The notes under the pieces were generated by a model that saw only the letters and a list, made by a program, of their open reading frames with translations, ran no database searches and was not told where the DNA came from. The translations under genes and the position numbers were made by a program. Shown in pieces: positions 1 through 8,550 of a stretch of 19,808 bases of DNA. Origin of the DNA: Ignavibacteriales bacterium (lineage in GTDB: Bacteria; Bacteroidota; Ignavibacteria; Ignavibacteriales; Ignavibacteriaceae); NCBI GenBank assembly GCA_020061995.1, contig JAGUXE010000196.1, forward strand, positions 1 to 19,808. Direction: 5' to 3'. How positions within the stretch are numbered: position 1 is the stretch's first letter; the number at the start of each line of letters is the position of its first letter.

Positions 1-761
1 TCGTGGTTATAGTGTTTTACTCTATTTCCAGCATGATATAATTGTGGAAATTGTTCCCGGATTGAAAGTCTCTCGTCAGCCCAACCTGCGAGAGAATTAG
101 AATAATAGCCATGTCCGGTGAAAACGAACATATTACTAATCGGGTTCTCTTTCTTTTTTCCCAAAACAACTTTATTTAGAAATTTATTTATCAACTCATA
201 TTTCGATTCATCTTTAACCGGAGGAATAATACGTGCTGAATATAATTCTCTCTCGATGCGTTGTGGAGAATTTTCATCCAAGGAATAATAATACTGAAGA
301 GTATTAACTGTGTCTTGCTGAACAAATTTAAACTTCAAATCGAAATCATCATAAAACCGATCTGAAGGAACACCTGTTCGAGCAAGCGGGTAACGATCTT
401 CGGCAAGTTTGTATGCGGATGTCATGTGTTGAGCTTGAATTACCATTGGAATTGGTATATCGCCTACAAAAACAACTCCTTCAAAACCGGGGTTGGATTT
501 ATACAATCTTACGAGTTCATTTTTTATCTGATCCGGATTTTTCCAATTATCAACAAGTATAAAAGTCGATAATCCGTCATTTTCAACTGCATTTCTATAA
601 TCTGTGATAGAGCTCTTACACTTATCATAAGTTATTTTGTCAACAATTATTGCGAAAAAAGATGAATGTTTTTGAGTTGGTTTAATTTCTTCTAATTGCG
701 CATAAAATTGAGTATTACAAATTATTACAATAATCAGTATAAGGATATATTTTGGTTTCAT
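1..761 (-). CDS. Gingipain-like (peptidase C25-type) exported protein, C-terminus beyond window
   Basis: The reading frame is open from an ATG at 761 to the window edge, giving 253 residues with no stop; the 3' part is missing. Residues 1-22 form a signal peptide (basic start, long Ile/Leu core, ending in FYAQ). The rest resembles the caspase/gingipain fold of family C25: a first strand FFAIIVD near 34-41, a strand leading to GVVFVGDIPIP at 95-105, a PSDRFYDD segment near 132-139, an ARII segment near 176-179, and FTGHGYYSN at 214-222. The GHG His (H217) matches the catalytic His of gingipains. The catalytic Cys would lie further on and is not in the window, so activity cannot be judged. It sits 19 bases after the BNR/T9SS gene and is probably the last seen gene of the receptor operon. 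Family membership is inferred from motifs; a C14-like or inactive homologue is possible. Confidence 0.62.
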   Translation of the reverse strand, partial: MKPKYILILIIVIICNTQFYAQLEEIKPTQKHSSFFAIIVDKITYDKCKSSITDYRNAVENDGLSTFILVDNWKNPDQIKNELVRLYKSNPGFEGVVFVGDIPIPMVIQAQHMTSAYKLAEDRYPLARTGVPSDRFYDDFDLKFKFVQQDTVNTLQYYYSLDENSPQRIERELYSARIIPPVKDESKYELINKFLNKVVLGKKKENPISNMFVFTGHGYYSNSLAGWADERLSIREQFPQLYHAGNRVKHYNH

Positions 762-780
762 TTAAGTTCCATTTTAATTA

Positions 781-3000
781 TTATTTCGTTAAAATCATTT
801 TTTTAGTTTCAATATTGTTAGCCGTTGTAATCGTATAGAGATAAACACCGCTCGATAATTTTGATGCGTTGAAATCAATTGAGTGCATCCCTGCAGATTT
901 AATTTCATTAACTAACACTTCAACTTCTCTTCCAAGCACATCATAAATTTTAAGGAGAACGTGTTCTTTTGTATTAAGTCGAAATTCTATCTTTGTCGAA
1001 GGGTTAAAGGGATTGGGATAGTTTTGCTTTAGTGCAAACTCACCGGGTAGATAATTATCTTTAACTCCAACAATTGTTCTTTCACCTAAAATATAACCCG
1101 TTGAAGTCCCAAAGAAAGGTTTACCGGTCTGCGAAATTCCTGCACCAAACATTAAAAACTTACCTGCAAATGTTGAATCAAGACTCCAGCTGTTTCCCAA
1201 ATTGGTGGTTCTTAAAATTAAACCATTATATAAAGCAACATACCCTAAGGAATCACCTGAAAAAGCAACTTTATAGAATCCTGAATCGATGTCCGCTATA
1301 CCATGCTCGATATAATTCCAATTGGCACCTTTATCAGTAGTAAGAGACATAAATTTTTCACCAATTGCAAAAGCTCTATTCTCATCAATTTTTGCGACTT
1401 GCTCAAAATCAGTACCTAAAGACAAACCGACCGGGAAATTATTTAATGTTGCCTGAGCCCAATTTACCCCACCGTCTGTTGTTCGTAATGCCCAACGATC
1501 GGGTCCTAAAGCAACACCGTTATCAGCATCAAAAGCTACAAAACCTCCTGAGATATAACCCGGACCGGCAATCATTAAGGATTGATTCCAAGTTTCACCT
1601 GCATCGGTAGTTTTAAGAATATAATATTCGCTATAATCATTAAGACTGAAAAAAGCATAACCGGTATTATCATCAGCAAAATCAATTCCACCCACAAGGT
1701 TTCTTGCATTGGGATTTACGGGTTGTGAAACCGTTCGCCAGGTTTGTGCAAAATCAGTTGATTTAACTATATGTCGATTCTCCTTAAGAATAAAGAGATT
1801 ATTATTTGGTGTAACGGTCATCGCACTTGAAATATTTCTTCCTGCTTGTGATAAGTAACTCCATTCGTGCCCCTTGCCGTCTGCGTTAAAATAAACGTCA
1901 CTATTTCTTGTGATTGCAAAACCTTTATTATTAAAAAATTTGATTGAGACAACCGATGTCGGAGCTTTCAGAGGAAGTATGTGCCAGTTAACACCAAAAT
2001 CATTTGAATAGATAAAATGTCCCGAAGTTCCGAGTGCGAATAGAAAGTCTCCGTTACCATACAACGCCTGCAATCCGAATGCAAAATCGAGAGCTGTTGA
2101 TGACCAAGTCTCACCGCCATCAGTAGTTCGTGTAAAGAATGCTTTACTGAATCCATCGCTTCCCACTGCAACACCTTCAAGACTATTCTTAAAGTAACCG
2201 GCTTTTACACGATCATAAATATTTGTAAAAGATTGACTCTTCTTTGTCCATGTCATTCCTTTATCGGTAGATTTATAAACAGGAACCATTACACCGGAAA
2301 ATTCATTCCCTTCTCCCATCGTAATAACTTCGGTATCGGTTAGAAACTTTACATATTTCTGATCGCGGAAAAAATTGTCAACTATTGCTGTTGAATTTGT
2401 CCATGTTTCACCGAAATTAGTTGAATATCTTTGTAAATCTTTTTTATCACCAACAAGTACACCATCATTTCCGTTAAAAGTAATATCGTACCACCGTCTA
2501 AGAAGCGTTGCAGAGACAAGAGAATCTTTAACCGCCCATGTTTCACCGCCGTTTGTGGTTTTTAAAAGATAGATTGATCGAAGTTTTCCGGCAATTATAA
2601 ATCCGGTATTTGCATCAAAAAATTTCATAAGATCAAGAATGCTAAACGCTACAGTTGGAACTGCTGCAGCATATGAAAACTCAACCCATGTAAGTCCGCC
2701 GTCGGTTGTTTTAAATACCGAACCGTCTACAGTTCCCATCCAACCGTTATTGACATCCACAAAAGATACTTTTGCTAAATCTTTATCAGTATTAGTTGTT
2801 AACTCACTCCAACTTGAACCACTGTTGGTAGTTTTGTACAAAATTCCGTTATTACCGGCAAGCCAGCCATGAGTCCCATCAACAAAAGAAATATCTCTTA
2901 TAATTTCTTTTATATCCGGTGTTGATAGTATCTCCAAAGTTTGAGCATTAACTGAGTAAGTAATTGTAAAGAGAAAAATGATTAAGAATAATTTTTTCAT
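781..3000 (-). CDS. Secreted Ycf48/BNR-type beta-propeller protein with T9SS sorting domain
   Basis: 739 residues. Residues 1-19 are a signal peptide ending in NAQ. Residues ~20-645 hold about 13 copies of an Asp-box-like unit (KTTDGGxTW and variants such as KTTNGGETW and RTTNLGNSW, some degenerate), as in Ycf48-like and sortilin/BNR propellers; this number suggests two propellers or one large one. Residues 653-739 are a type A T9SS C-terminal domain: QNYPNPFNP, KIYDVLGREV, SSGVYLY, then a KKMILTK tail. The protein is therefore expected to cross the outer membrane by T9SS and be released or anchored. There is no Fn3-like linker before the sorting domain, unlike the two other complete T9SS proteins here. 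The ATG at 3000 follows AGGAG with 9 bases of spacing. It lies 21 bases after the outer-membrane barrel gene, in the same putative operon. Ligand or substrate is unknown. Confidence 0.85.
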   Translation of the reverse strand: MKKLFLIIFLFTITYSVNAQTLEILSTPDIKEIIRDISFVDGTHGWLAGNNGILYKTTNSGSSWSELTTNTDKDLAKVSFVDVNNGWMGTVDGSVFKTTDGGLTWVEFSYAAAVPTVAFSILDLMKFFDANTGFIIAGKLRSIYLLKTTNGGETWAVKDSLVSATLLRRWYDITFNGNDGVLVGDKKDLQRYSTNFGETWTNSTAIVDNFFRDQKYVKFLTDTEVITMGEGNEFSGVMVPVYKSTDKGMTWTKKSQSFTNIYDRVKAGYFKNSLEGVAVGSDGFSKAFFTRTTDGGETWSSTALDFAFGLQALYGNGDFLFALGTSGHFIYSNDFGVNWHILPLKAPTSVVSIKFFNNKGFAITRNSDVYFNADGKGHEWSYLSQAGRNISSAMTVTPNNNLFILKENRHIVKSTDFAQTWRTVSQPVNPNARNLVGGIDFADDNTGYAFFSLNDYSEYYILKTTDAGETWNQSLMIAGPGYISGGFVAFDADNGVALGPDRWALRTTDGGVNWAQATLNNFPVGLSLGTDFEQVAKIDENRAFAIGEKFMSLTTDKGANWNYIEHGIADIDSGFYKVAFSGDSLGYVALYNGLILRTTNLGNSWSLDSTFAGKFLMFGAGISQTGKPFFGTSTGYILGERTIVGVKDNYLPGEFALKQNYPNPFNPSTKIEFRLNTKEHVLLKIYDVLGREVEVLVNEIKSAGMHSIDFNASKLSSGVYLYTITTANNIETKKMILTK

Positions 3001-3021
3001 TTTCCGTAACTCCTGTTTTAT

Positions 3022-4533
3022 TTAATAAACTTTTATCCTGTATTCTATAAAGGCACTTAACTTTGAATTTGAAGAACTGCTAAACAAGGAGTTGACATCC
3101 GGTTTTAACTGTAAAAAATTTAAGTGCAAGTAGATAAGATCAGATTGATTTATATTTAGTACAGCGGTTGCTGTAATGATGTGTCCGCTATACTCGGATT
3201 GATCGTAAAGCAAATCATATTTTCTGAACAAATCATAATATGGGCTGCTCCCTGAATTTGTGATTTGATTATTTGAAACGGACTTGATCAAATATGAATA
3301 ACTTATTATGGTTTGCAGATAATCAGTAATCTTTGAAGATGCCCCGCCACGAACAAATATGTTCGTTGAATTATAGTTAGAAGTTATTGCTGAATAATGA
3401 TCGACCTCATTATTTTTCTTTAATTCTAATCCGGTTTCAATTCCCAGACTGACATTTTTTACAAGTGGAGCTTTCAATCCTACTTCAATTGAATGATTAC
3501 TAATTTTCCTATCGTAATAAAGGACATTATAAGGTGAGTATTTTGCCCAGCCATTTTCATTATTAAATTTGTAAATTAATCCGGACTGCCATCCTTCGGA
3601 AATATTATGAAGATATTGCAAACCACCTTGAATAATATCATTGCTCCAAAATCCTTCTGACTTAGGACTGATAGCATCATCTTTCAAATTTGTTTTATTA
3701 AATCCGGCGTAAAAATATCCGGTTACAATACTCGCGGAAGAAGGATTTAATGTAAATGTTAGTCCTCCTGAATAACCGTTAATATAGGAATACCTTGTCT
3801 CGGACTTCTTTCTAAATACATTCGGGTAATCATAACCTTTGAATTTTATAATGATTGTTTCTTGAGTGAGTGCTCCTTCATCTTCACGGTATGCAATTCT
3901 TTCATTGTTATCATAAACATTTGCTACTAAACCCATCTGAAAATTAGAAGACAGCTTATAATTAATTCCAATACTCGTATGAATATCGCGGTGAATAGCG
4001 GTCGGACGCGGAGAAACCTGTTTCATAGCTTCATCAACAGAATAATTCAATAACAAACCTGCTGAAATTTCATCGGTTATATCAATTGAATATTCAGCAT
4101 TCATTAAAATTCCGTTTATGCGACTATTTCCTGTTGTGCTGTCACCTATCAAGAATGGATTACCGGTTTGATATTCTCTTGTGAAAATCCAATTCCAATC
4201 ACGTCTCTCATTTCTTTGGAATCCAAAACTTCCTTTAAACCTTTGAGTGGCATCAATTTCTTTTTTTCCTGAAGCGCCGAGATAATAGTTTCTGAGCGAC
4301 TTGGGTTCGGTGAACTTTTTGAAAGAACCATCACTTAAATCATTTTGAGATTTAATCGAAAGGAGTTCGTCACTTGAATCAAAATCAAGCACTGCAGGGT
4401 TACTTCCAAAATAATAAGAATTGACTTCTATTGAGTTTTTAAATATTGTATTAAATCCGGTCGGAAATTCTTTAATATCTTGCGCAACAATAGCACAGTT
4501 TATAATGGATAATAGAATTATGAATCTTTTCAT
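3022..4533 (-). CDS. Outer-membrane beta-barrel protein (DUF6850-like)
   Basis: 503 residues. Residues 1-17 form a signal peptide (MKRFIILLSI... ending in VAQ). The mature protein is an alternation of amphipathic strands with aromatic girdle residues (for example GSFGFQRNERRDWNWIF near 101-117 and a C-terminal strand AFIEYRIKVY), ending in Tyr as outer-membrane proteins commonly do. GNPFLIGDS at 124-132 and a SPRP segment near 174-177 recall the DUF6850 barrels that, from memory of annotated Bacteroidota genomes, accompany DUF4876 and a TonB-dependent receptor; this assignment was not searched. There is no plug domain, so it is not itself a TonB receptor. It lies 16 bases after the DUF4876-like gene and 21 before the BNR gene. 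Role inferred: partner porin or assembly component of the receptor unit; substrate unknown. Confidence 0.72.
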   Translation of the reverse strand: MKRFIILLSIINCAIVAQDIKEFPTGFNTIFKNSIEVNSYYFGSNPAVLDFDSSDELLSIKSQNDLSDGSFKKFTEPKSLRNYYLGASGKKEIDATQRFKGSFGFQRNERRDWNWIFTREYQTGNPFLIGDSTTGNSRINGILMNAEYSIDITDEISAGLLLNYSVDEAMKQVSPRPTAIHRDIHTSIGINYKLSSNFQMGLVANVYDNNERIAYREDEGALTQETIIIKFKGYDYPNVFRKKSETRYSYINGYSGGLTFTLNPSSASIVTGYFYAGFNKTNLKDDAISPKSEGFWSNDIIQGGLQYLHNISEGWQSGLIYKFNNENGWAKYSPYNVLYYDRKISNHSIEVGLKAPLVKNVSLGIETGLELKKNNEVDHYSAITSNYNSTNIFVRGGASSKITDYLQTIISYSYLIKSVSNNQITNSGSSPYYDLFRKYDLLYDQSEYSGHIITATAVLNINQSDLIYLHLNFLQLKPDVNSLFSSSSNSKLSAFIEYRIKVY

Positions 4534-4549
4534 TTAGATTTTTTCTTGA

Positions 4550-5746
4550 TTACTGATGATATCTTCCGGGTGATGGTGTATTTAGTACTTTGAAGTCAAC
4601 AGATGAATTATTTTCATCTTTCAAAATTTTTCTTCCTTGATCTGAAATTAATAATCTCTCCATTGATTTCCCGGTGTAAAATTGAATGCTTCCGGTTGCC
4701 CCGGCATCAATACCCTGATTCAATATTTTTTTATCTAATCTTGTTGGGTCATCAAGATATTCGACACCATCTAAAACTGCAGTATAAGGGATTAGGAAAT
4801 GATCATCATAAGTGAGTAATAGTACTGAATCAGCCGGTATTTTTGCTAAAACCAAAGCTCCTCTTTCGCCAGCAATTAACCAATCGTTACCGGCATCCTG
4901 AAAAATCCTAACCATATTCGGAATGGCAGGATTATCTACATCGGGAGCGTCATCTTTATAAAATTCAAAGTCAGCATGAGAGAGGTCAACACTATTTGGT
5001 GCGTTGATACGATGATCGATAGCATCTTGCGCACAAAGTATAAACTGTCCCGGTTGAATCGGATAATCAGTTCCGTTGCCGGGAAAAGTCCAAATACTTT
5101 TTGAATGAATATATTTTGGATCATCGACAAAATTTAATCCGAGATAACCGCTATAGTAAACTACTGCAATAACAAGTCCGTCAAGATAAAGAACAGAATC
5201 GGTTTGATTAAATATTTCAACGTATTTATCATGATAATAAAGACCCGATCCTTGTGGACCTGACGCATAAATTTCACTGATTATCAGTGGAGATGAGCCA
5301 ACTATCATTTCCATTTCAACAACAATCGGATTGTTGTTACTGGCGTTTAATTCTATTATCCGTTTATTCTTGTTAGTTAATTTTACATTTGATGCAGCTG
5401 TTCCGCTTGCAATTACCATTTCATCGGATGTAATAATTCTATTTGCGGTTACTAAATAAACGTCTGAGATTACTTTGTTTACATTAATTACACCATTTGA
5501 ATCGGATTCAAAAATATATTCTTCACCTAGTAAATTTGATTTCAAAGTAACAACGGCATTTCGGACAAAATCAGTTCCATATATTGAACTCATCAGTCCG
5601 GAATTATCTTTTAATACTAGTTGAAAATTTACTTCTCTTTCGGTTACTTCCGGTTTTGTATCAACTCCAAGTATATCGCTGCATTTTATTGAAAGAAAAC
5701 TAAGCAACACCGATACTATTAAAATTATTTTATATTTATTATTCAT
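4550..5746 (-). CDS. DUF4876-like lipoprotein with lamin-tail-like domain
   Basis: 398 residues. The N-terminus has a hydrophobic core followed by Cys22 (FLSIKCSDILG), which looks like a lipobox, although Lys at -1 is unusual and makes lipidation uncertain. Residues ~38-150 look like a prealbumin/CarboxypepD-regulatory-like beta-sandwich (VVTLKSNLLGEEYIFESDSNG, then a strand ending YLVTANR; only part quoted). Residues ~152-395 match the DUF4876/lamin-tail pattern: LIISEIYASGPQGSGLYY, KYVEIFNQTD, VLYLDGLVI, and IQPGQFILCAQDAIDH further on. Such proteins are typically outer-membrane-attached. The start ATG has GAAGAG about nine bases upstream. It is 27 bases after the TonB-dependent receptor and 16 before the barrel gene, which suggests a substrate-binding or accessory lipoprotein for that receptor, a role comparable to SusD but unrelated in sequence. 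The family call is from recognition. Confidence 0.72.
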   Translation of the reverse strand: MNNKYKIILIVSVLLSFLSIKCSDILGVDTKPEVTEREVNFQLVLKDNSGLMSSIYGTDFVRNAVVTLKSNLLGEEYIFESDSNGVINVNKVISDVYLVTANRIITSDEMVIASGTAASNVKLTNKNKRIIELNASNNNPIVVEMEMIVGSSPLIISEIYASGPQGSGLYYHDKYVEIFNQTDSVLYLDGLVIAVVYYSGYLGLNFVDDPKYIHSKSIWTFPGNGTDYPIQPGQFILCAQDAIDHRINAPNSVDLSHADFEFYKDDAPDVDNPAIPNMVRIFQDAGNDWLIAGERGALVLAKIPADSVLLLTYDDHFLIPYTAVLDGVEYLDDPTRLDKKILNQGIDAGATGSIQFYTGKSMERLLISDQGRKILKDENNSSVDFKVLNTPSPGRYHQ

Positions 5747-5773
5747 ATTATCATCTCTTCACTTATCAAATCG

Positions 5774-8446
5774 TTACTTAAAATTAAATGTTGAACTGAA
5801 ATCAATCCCATAAAAAATATTCGGGTTTCTTCTCTCATATGTGGGGGAAGCAGCCGAACTTCTGCGCACCTGATACAACGGTTGATTATTAAAGAAGTTA
5901 TTCACATAAAAAGAGACTACAGCACCACGCCACAATGATTTACTCACTTTCAAGTTGAACAACCATTTGTTCGGTTTATCTTCTTCAAATAATTGAAAAT
6001 CTTGGATTGTTCTTCTTATCGAAGAATATTGAGCATCTGCTCGTTCATTTTCGGGAATCATAATTAACTGTCCGGTTGAAGTGTAATATCCAAGCGCCAA
6101 TGTATCTGCAATATTCCTTCTACCGTTAATTTCTATAAGTTTTTGCTGAATATGCAGAGTAAGCCACATTCCTAAAGTTTTTGCCTGAATTTCAAAACGA
6201 TAATTAATCAGTAAATCTTTATAATAATTTTCTTGTTGAGTGAACAATGGCATTACTTCTTCGTTAAGTGATTGAACCATTCTCGCTGAAGAAAAATAAA
6301 CCCCGTTGCTGGTTCCGTTTTCAGAATATGTATATGCAGCATCAACTTTAATAACTGTATTAATGACCGGAATCCGTTTTGTAGTCAGTGAGGCTTCTAT
6401 GCCTTCAACATTTTGCCAACCATTATTTGCATAACGTGAATAGGAGTCAAGATATACCCGTGTAATACTTGCCGTAGATTGATCTGGCCAATTCGGGAAA
6501 GCTCTTTTATAATAAGTTGTCGGCTCACCAAAACCCTGAAACATCCCATCCGATTTATTTTTATAACCCGTAATTGATATTCCTAAAAACTCATACTGAT
6601 GATCTATACTGAATTCATATTTCTTCTGCGTATATCCTCTAAGACTCGGATTTGCCTGTTGTCTAATGAATGTTGAAACTATTGAAAAATTACTATCCGG
6701 ATATTGCGGATTTACAACAGAAACTGTATCAATAATGTCAAAATATCTTTCTTGCGCATAAATCATTCCAAGGGGTGGTGATTTTGAAGTTACTCCAAAG
6801 CCTAATCTAATCTGTGTATCTTTTGTTAAGTTCATTGAAAATGTAATTCGGGGATTGAAATAACTTCCGTTCTTCGACTCTATTAAATCTCCCTGTCCGA
6901 TTAAACCTTTGAAATTAAACCCTTCCGGACGATAAATCTCATAACGAAATCCCGCTTGTAATGTGAATGGTTTCCATAGCGTTCCTGTAATTCGATCTTC
7001 AGCATAGAAACTTAGAATTGTGTACTCCGGAATTTCATTATATGACCTCAACCGTGGAGTAGTGGTAGATACTGATGGAGGGAAAAATGGATCAAAGACA
7101 ATTCCCTCTCCTTTGTTAAAATCATTTCGATATGTTAATCCGAACAATAAACCATTTAGATAATCATCAAAAAAGAATTTATAGTTATAATTTACATCTG
7201 CATAAATATTCCAAACATCACCTTTGATGTTTTTCGAACCGAGATAAGAACCGAAGACTATTCTTCCTTCTTGTGAACCTTCAGTTAAACGTCCGGAAAG
7301 TACAATGTTATCACGTGACACTAATCGTTGGTCATAAGAATTTTGCTTGGTATATGATATCGATAACTTTGTTGAAAGTTTATTAAAAGAATCAAAGTAT
7401 TGTGAATAATCTCCTGTGTATTTAACATTTACATCTCTATTGTACCAAGCTTCCCGTAAAGCATAACCCGGTTTTTCTTTATACTCATCGAATGAACGAG
7501 TGAAATAAACTATGTTTTTAAAGTTGTACTCTTCAGTATCATTTTCTAACGAAAGTTGACCGGCTACTCGAGTATAGCCGTCTCCTTCAACACGAATATC
7601 TCTCTCAGAAGAAGCTAAATTAAAATTTCCGTTCAGCACCCAATTATTAAAATCATATCCGGCGCTGAAATTCATTTCATAAAGTTGCGGATTATATTTT
7701 ATCTTAAGTTTTGGGATCTCTGCATTAGCTTTGGTTTTAACCAGTAACAATCCATCTGTAAGATCACCATATTGAACCGAAGGAATTCCCCTTATTACTT
7801 CGACTTCTTTGATGTTCTCAGCGGGAATGGAGCGAAGGTCAATACCACTATTTGCGGTTGAATAACCAACTCCAACTTGCAAATTTGCGTTGTTGGAAAT
7901 CGGAATACCATCTAAAATTATTTGTGTACCAAGAGCATCCCCACTTCTAATTTGAGCTTTCTCCGCATTATTTAATGTGGGATTTGTAGTTTCCACCCCG
8001 GGAGTAAGTTTCATTACATCATTCAAACTAGAAGCCTGCATGTGTTCGATTTCACCGGATGAGATTGTGGTTTTTGTCTCCGGAGTAATCGGAAGGAAAT
8101 CACTTTTAGCAACTACCTCTATAGTTCCAATTTCAAAAGAAGTACTTTTTAATATGAAATTTTTTTCGAGGTTTTTATTATTTATGACTTCTATTTTCTG
8201 AGTTACCTTTTCATAACCGATAAACGAAACTTCAAGGGTAAAAGTACCGCTTCTGGAAATAATTTTGTAATTCCCTTTTTTGTCTGCAGCAGTTCCGTTG
8301 TTCGTCTCTTTTAAAATAATATTAGCAAAAGAGAGAGGTTCACCTTTTTCATCAGTAATTCTTCCCGAAACTGTTCCGGTATTGGATTGTCCGTAAAGAG
8401 AAACTGCAATTAAAAATGTAATAAAAAGGATGTAATAAATTTTCAT
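5774..8446 (-). CDS. TonB-dependent outer-membrane receptor with CarboxypepD_reg-like domain
   Basis: 890 residues. Signal peptide 1-19 (ending LYGQ). Residues ~22-110 are a carboxypeptidase-regulatory-like/DUF4480-type domain (GTVSGRITDEKGEPLSFANI, LEVSFIGYEKV). Residues ~120-240 are the plug: LNDVMKLTPGVET, IRSGDALGTQIILDGIPI, IKEVEVIRGIPSVQYGD, ending GLLLVKTKA. The remainder is a 22-strand-type barrel rich in aromatic strands, ending FSSTFNFK. Energised by TonB-ExbBD, such receptors import large or scarce substrates. No SusD homologue follows; a DUF4876-like lipoprotein follows instead, so this is not a standard glycan-utilisation pair. The substrate cannot be told from the sequence. It is the first gene after a strong terminator and starts the five-gene run. 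The ATG has no clear Shine-Dalgarno sequence, which is common in Bacteroidota. Confidence 0.93.
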   Translation of the reverse strand: MKIYYILFITFLIAVSLYGQSNTGTVSGRITDEKGEPLSFANIILKETNNGTAADKKGNYKIISRSGTFTLEVSFIGYEKVTQKIEVINNKNLEKNFILKSTSFEIGTIEVVAKSDFLPITPETKTTISSGEIEHMQASSLNDVMKLTPGVETTNPTLNNAEKAQIRSGDALGTQIILDGIPISNNANLQVGVGYSTANSGIDLRSIPAENIKEVEVIRGIPSVQYGDLTDGLLLVKTKANAEIPKLKIKYNPQLYEMNFSAGYDFNNWVLNGNFNLASSERDIRVEGDGYTRVAGQLSLENDTEEYNFKNIVYFTRSFDEYKEKPGYALREAWYNRDVNVKYTGDYSQYFDSFNKLSTKLSISYTKQNSYDQRLVSRDNIVLSGRLTEGSQEGRIVFGSYLGSKNIKGDVWNIYADVNYNYKFFFDDYLNGLLFGLTYRNDFNKGEGIVFDPFFPPSVSTTTPRLRSYNEIPEYTILSFYAEDRITGTLWKPFTLQAGFRYEIYRPEGFNFKGLIGQGDLIESKNGSYFNPRITFSMNLTKDTQIRLGFGVTSKSPPLGMIYAQERYFDIIDTVSVVNPQYPDSNFSIVSTFIRQQANPSLRGYTQKKYEFSIDHQYEFLGISITGYKNKSDGMFQGFGEPTTYYKRAFPNWPDQSTASITRVYLDSYSRYANNGWQNVEGIEASLTTKRIPVINTVIKVDAAYTYSENGTSNGVYFSSARMVQSLNEEVMPLFTQQENYYKDLLINYRFEIQAKTLGMWLTLHIQQKLIEINGRRNIADTLALGYYTSTGQLIMIPENERADAQYSSIRRTIQDFQLFEEDKPNKWLFNLKVSKSLWRGAVVSFYVNNFFNNQPLYQVRRSSAASPTYERRNPNIFYGIDFSSTFNFK

Positions 8447-8467
8447 AAGACGAAGTTGTGAGAAATT

Positions 8468-8475
8468 GAAAGTTA
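8468..8475 (-). promoter_or_regulatory. Possible Bacteroidota-type -7 promoter element
   Basis: On the minus strand the octamer TAACTTTC differs by one base from the Bacteroidota -7 consensus TAnnTTTG. It lies just downstream of the terminator of the preceding gene and about 21 bases upstream of the receptor ATG, where a promoter for the five-gene run is needed. No matching TTG at -33 is visible, so this is weak. Confidence 0.25.
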
Positions 8476-8497
8476 TCGGATTAATCTTATTCTTAAT

Positions 8498-8522
8498 AAA
8501 TGCCGGGACAAGCCCGGCATTT
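8498..8522 (-). terminator. Rho-independent-like terminator after the 800-residue BNR/T9SS gene
   Basis: A perfect 10-bp inverted repeat (arms 8498-8507 and 8513-8522, AAATGCCGGG and its complement) encloses a 5-base loop. On the minus strand it is preceded by an A-rich run and followed by ATTAAGAATAAG, a poor U-tract. It lies 28 bases past the stop of the BNR gene and 52 bases before the receptor start, so it most likely separates two transcription units. Confidence 0.75.
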
Positions 8523-8550
8523 CTTTAGAACAGTTAATAACTTAAAAAAG

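Noticed and set aside
781..3000. Sialidase annotation from BNR/Asp-box repeats
   Set aside because: Asp-box units alone do not show sialidase activity. No arginine triad or FRIP motif was recognised, and the pattern fits Ycf48-like propellers better.
4149..4334. Minus-strand short frames inside larger genes (also 1968-2180, 4936-5130, 9510-9701)
   Set aside because: They lie in another frame wholly within well-supported coding regions and show no recognisable features.
4550..5746. Lipoprotein surface export signal after Cys22
   Set aside because: The residues after Cys (SDILGVD) contain too few adjacent acidic residues to claim the known signal.
5774..8446. SusC/SusD-type glycan utilisation locus
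   Set aside because: No SusD-like lipoprotein or glycoside hydrolase is present; the following lipoprotein is DUF4876-like.
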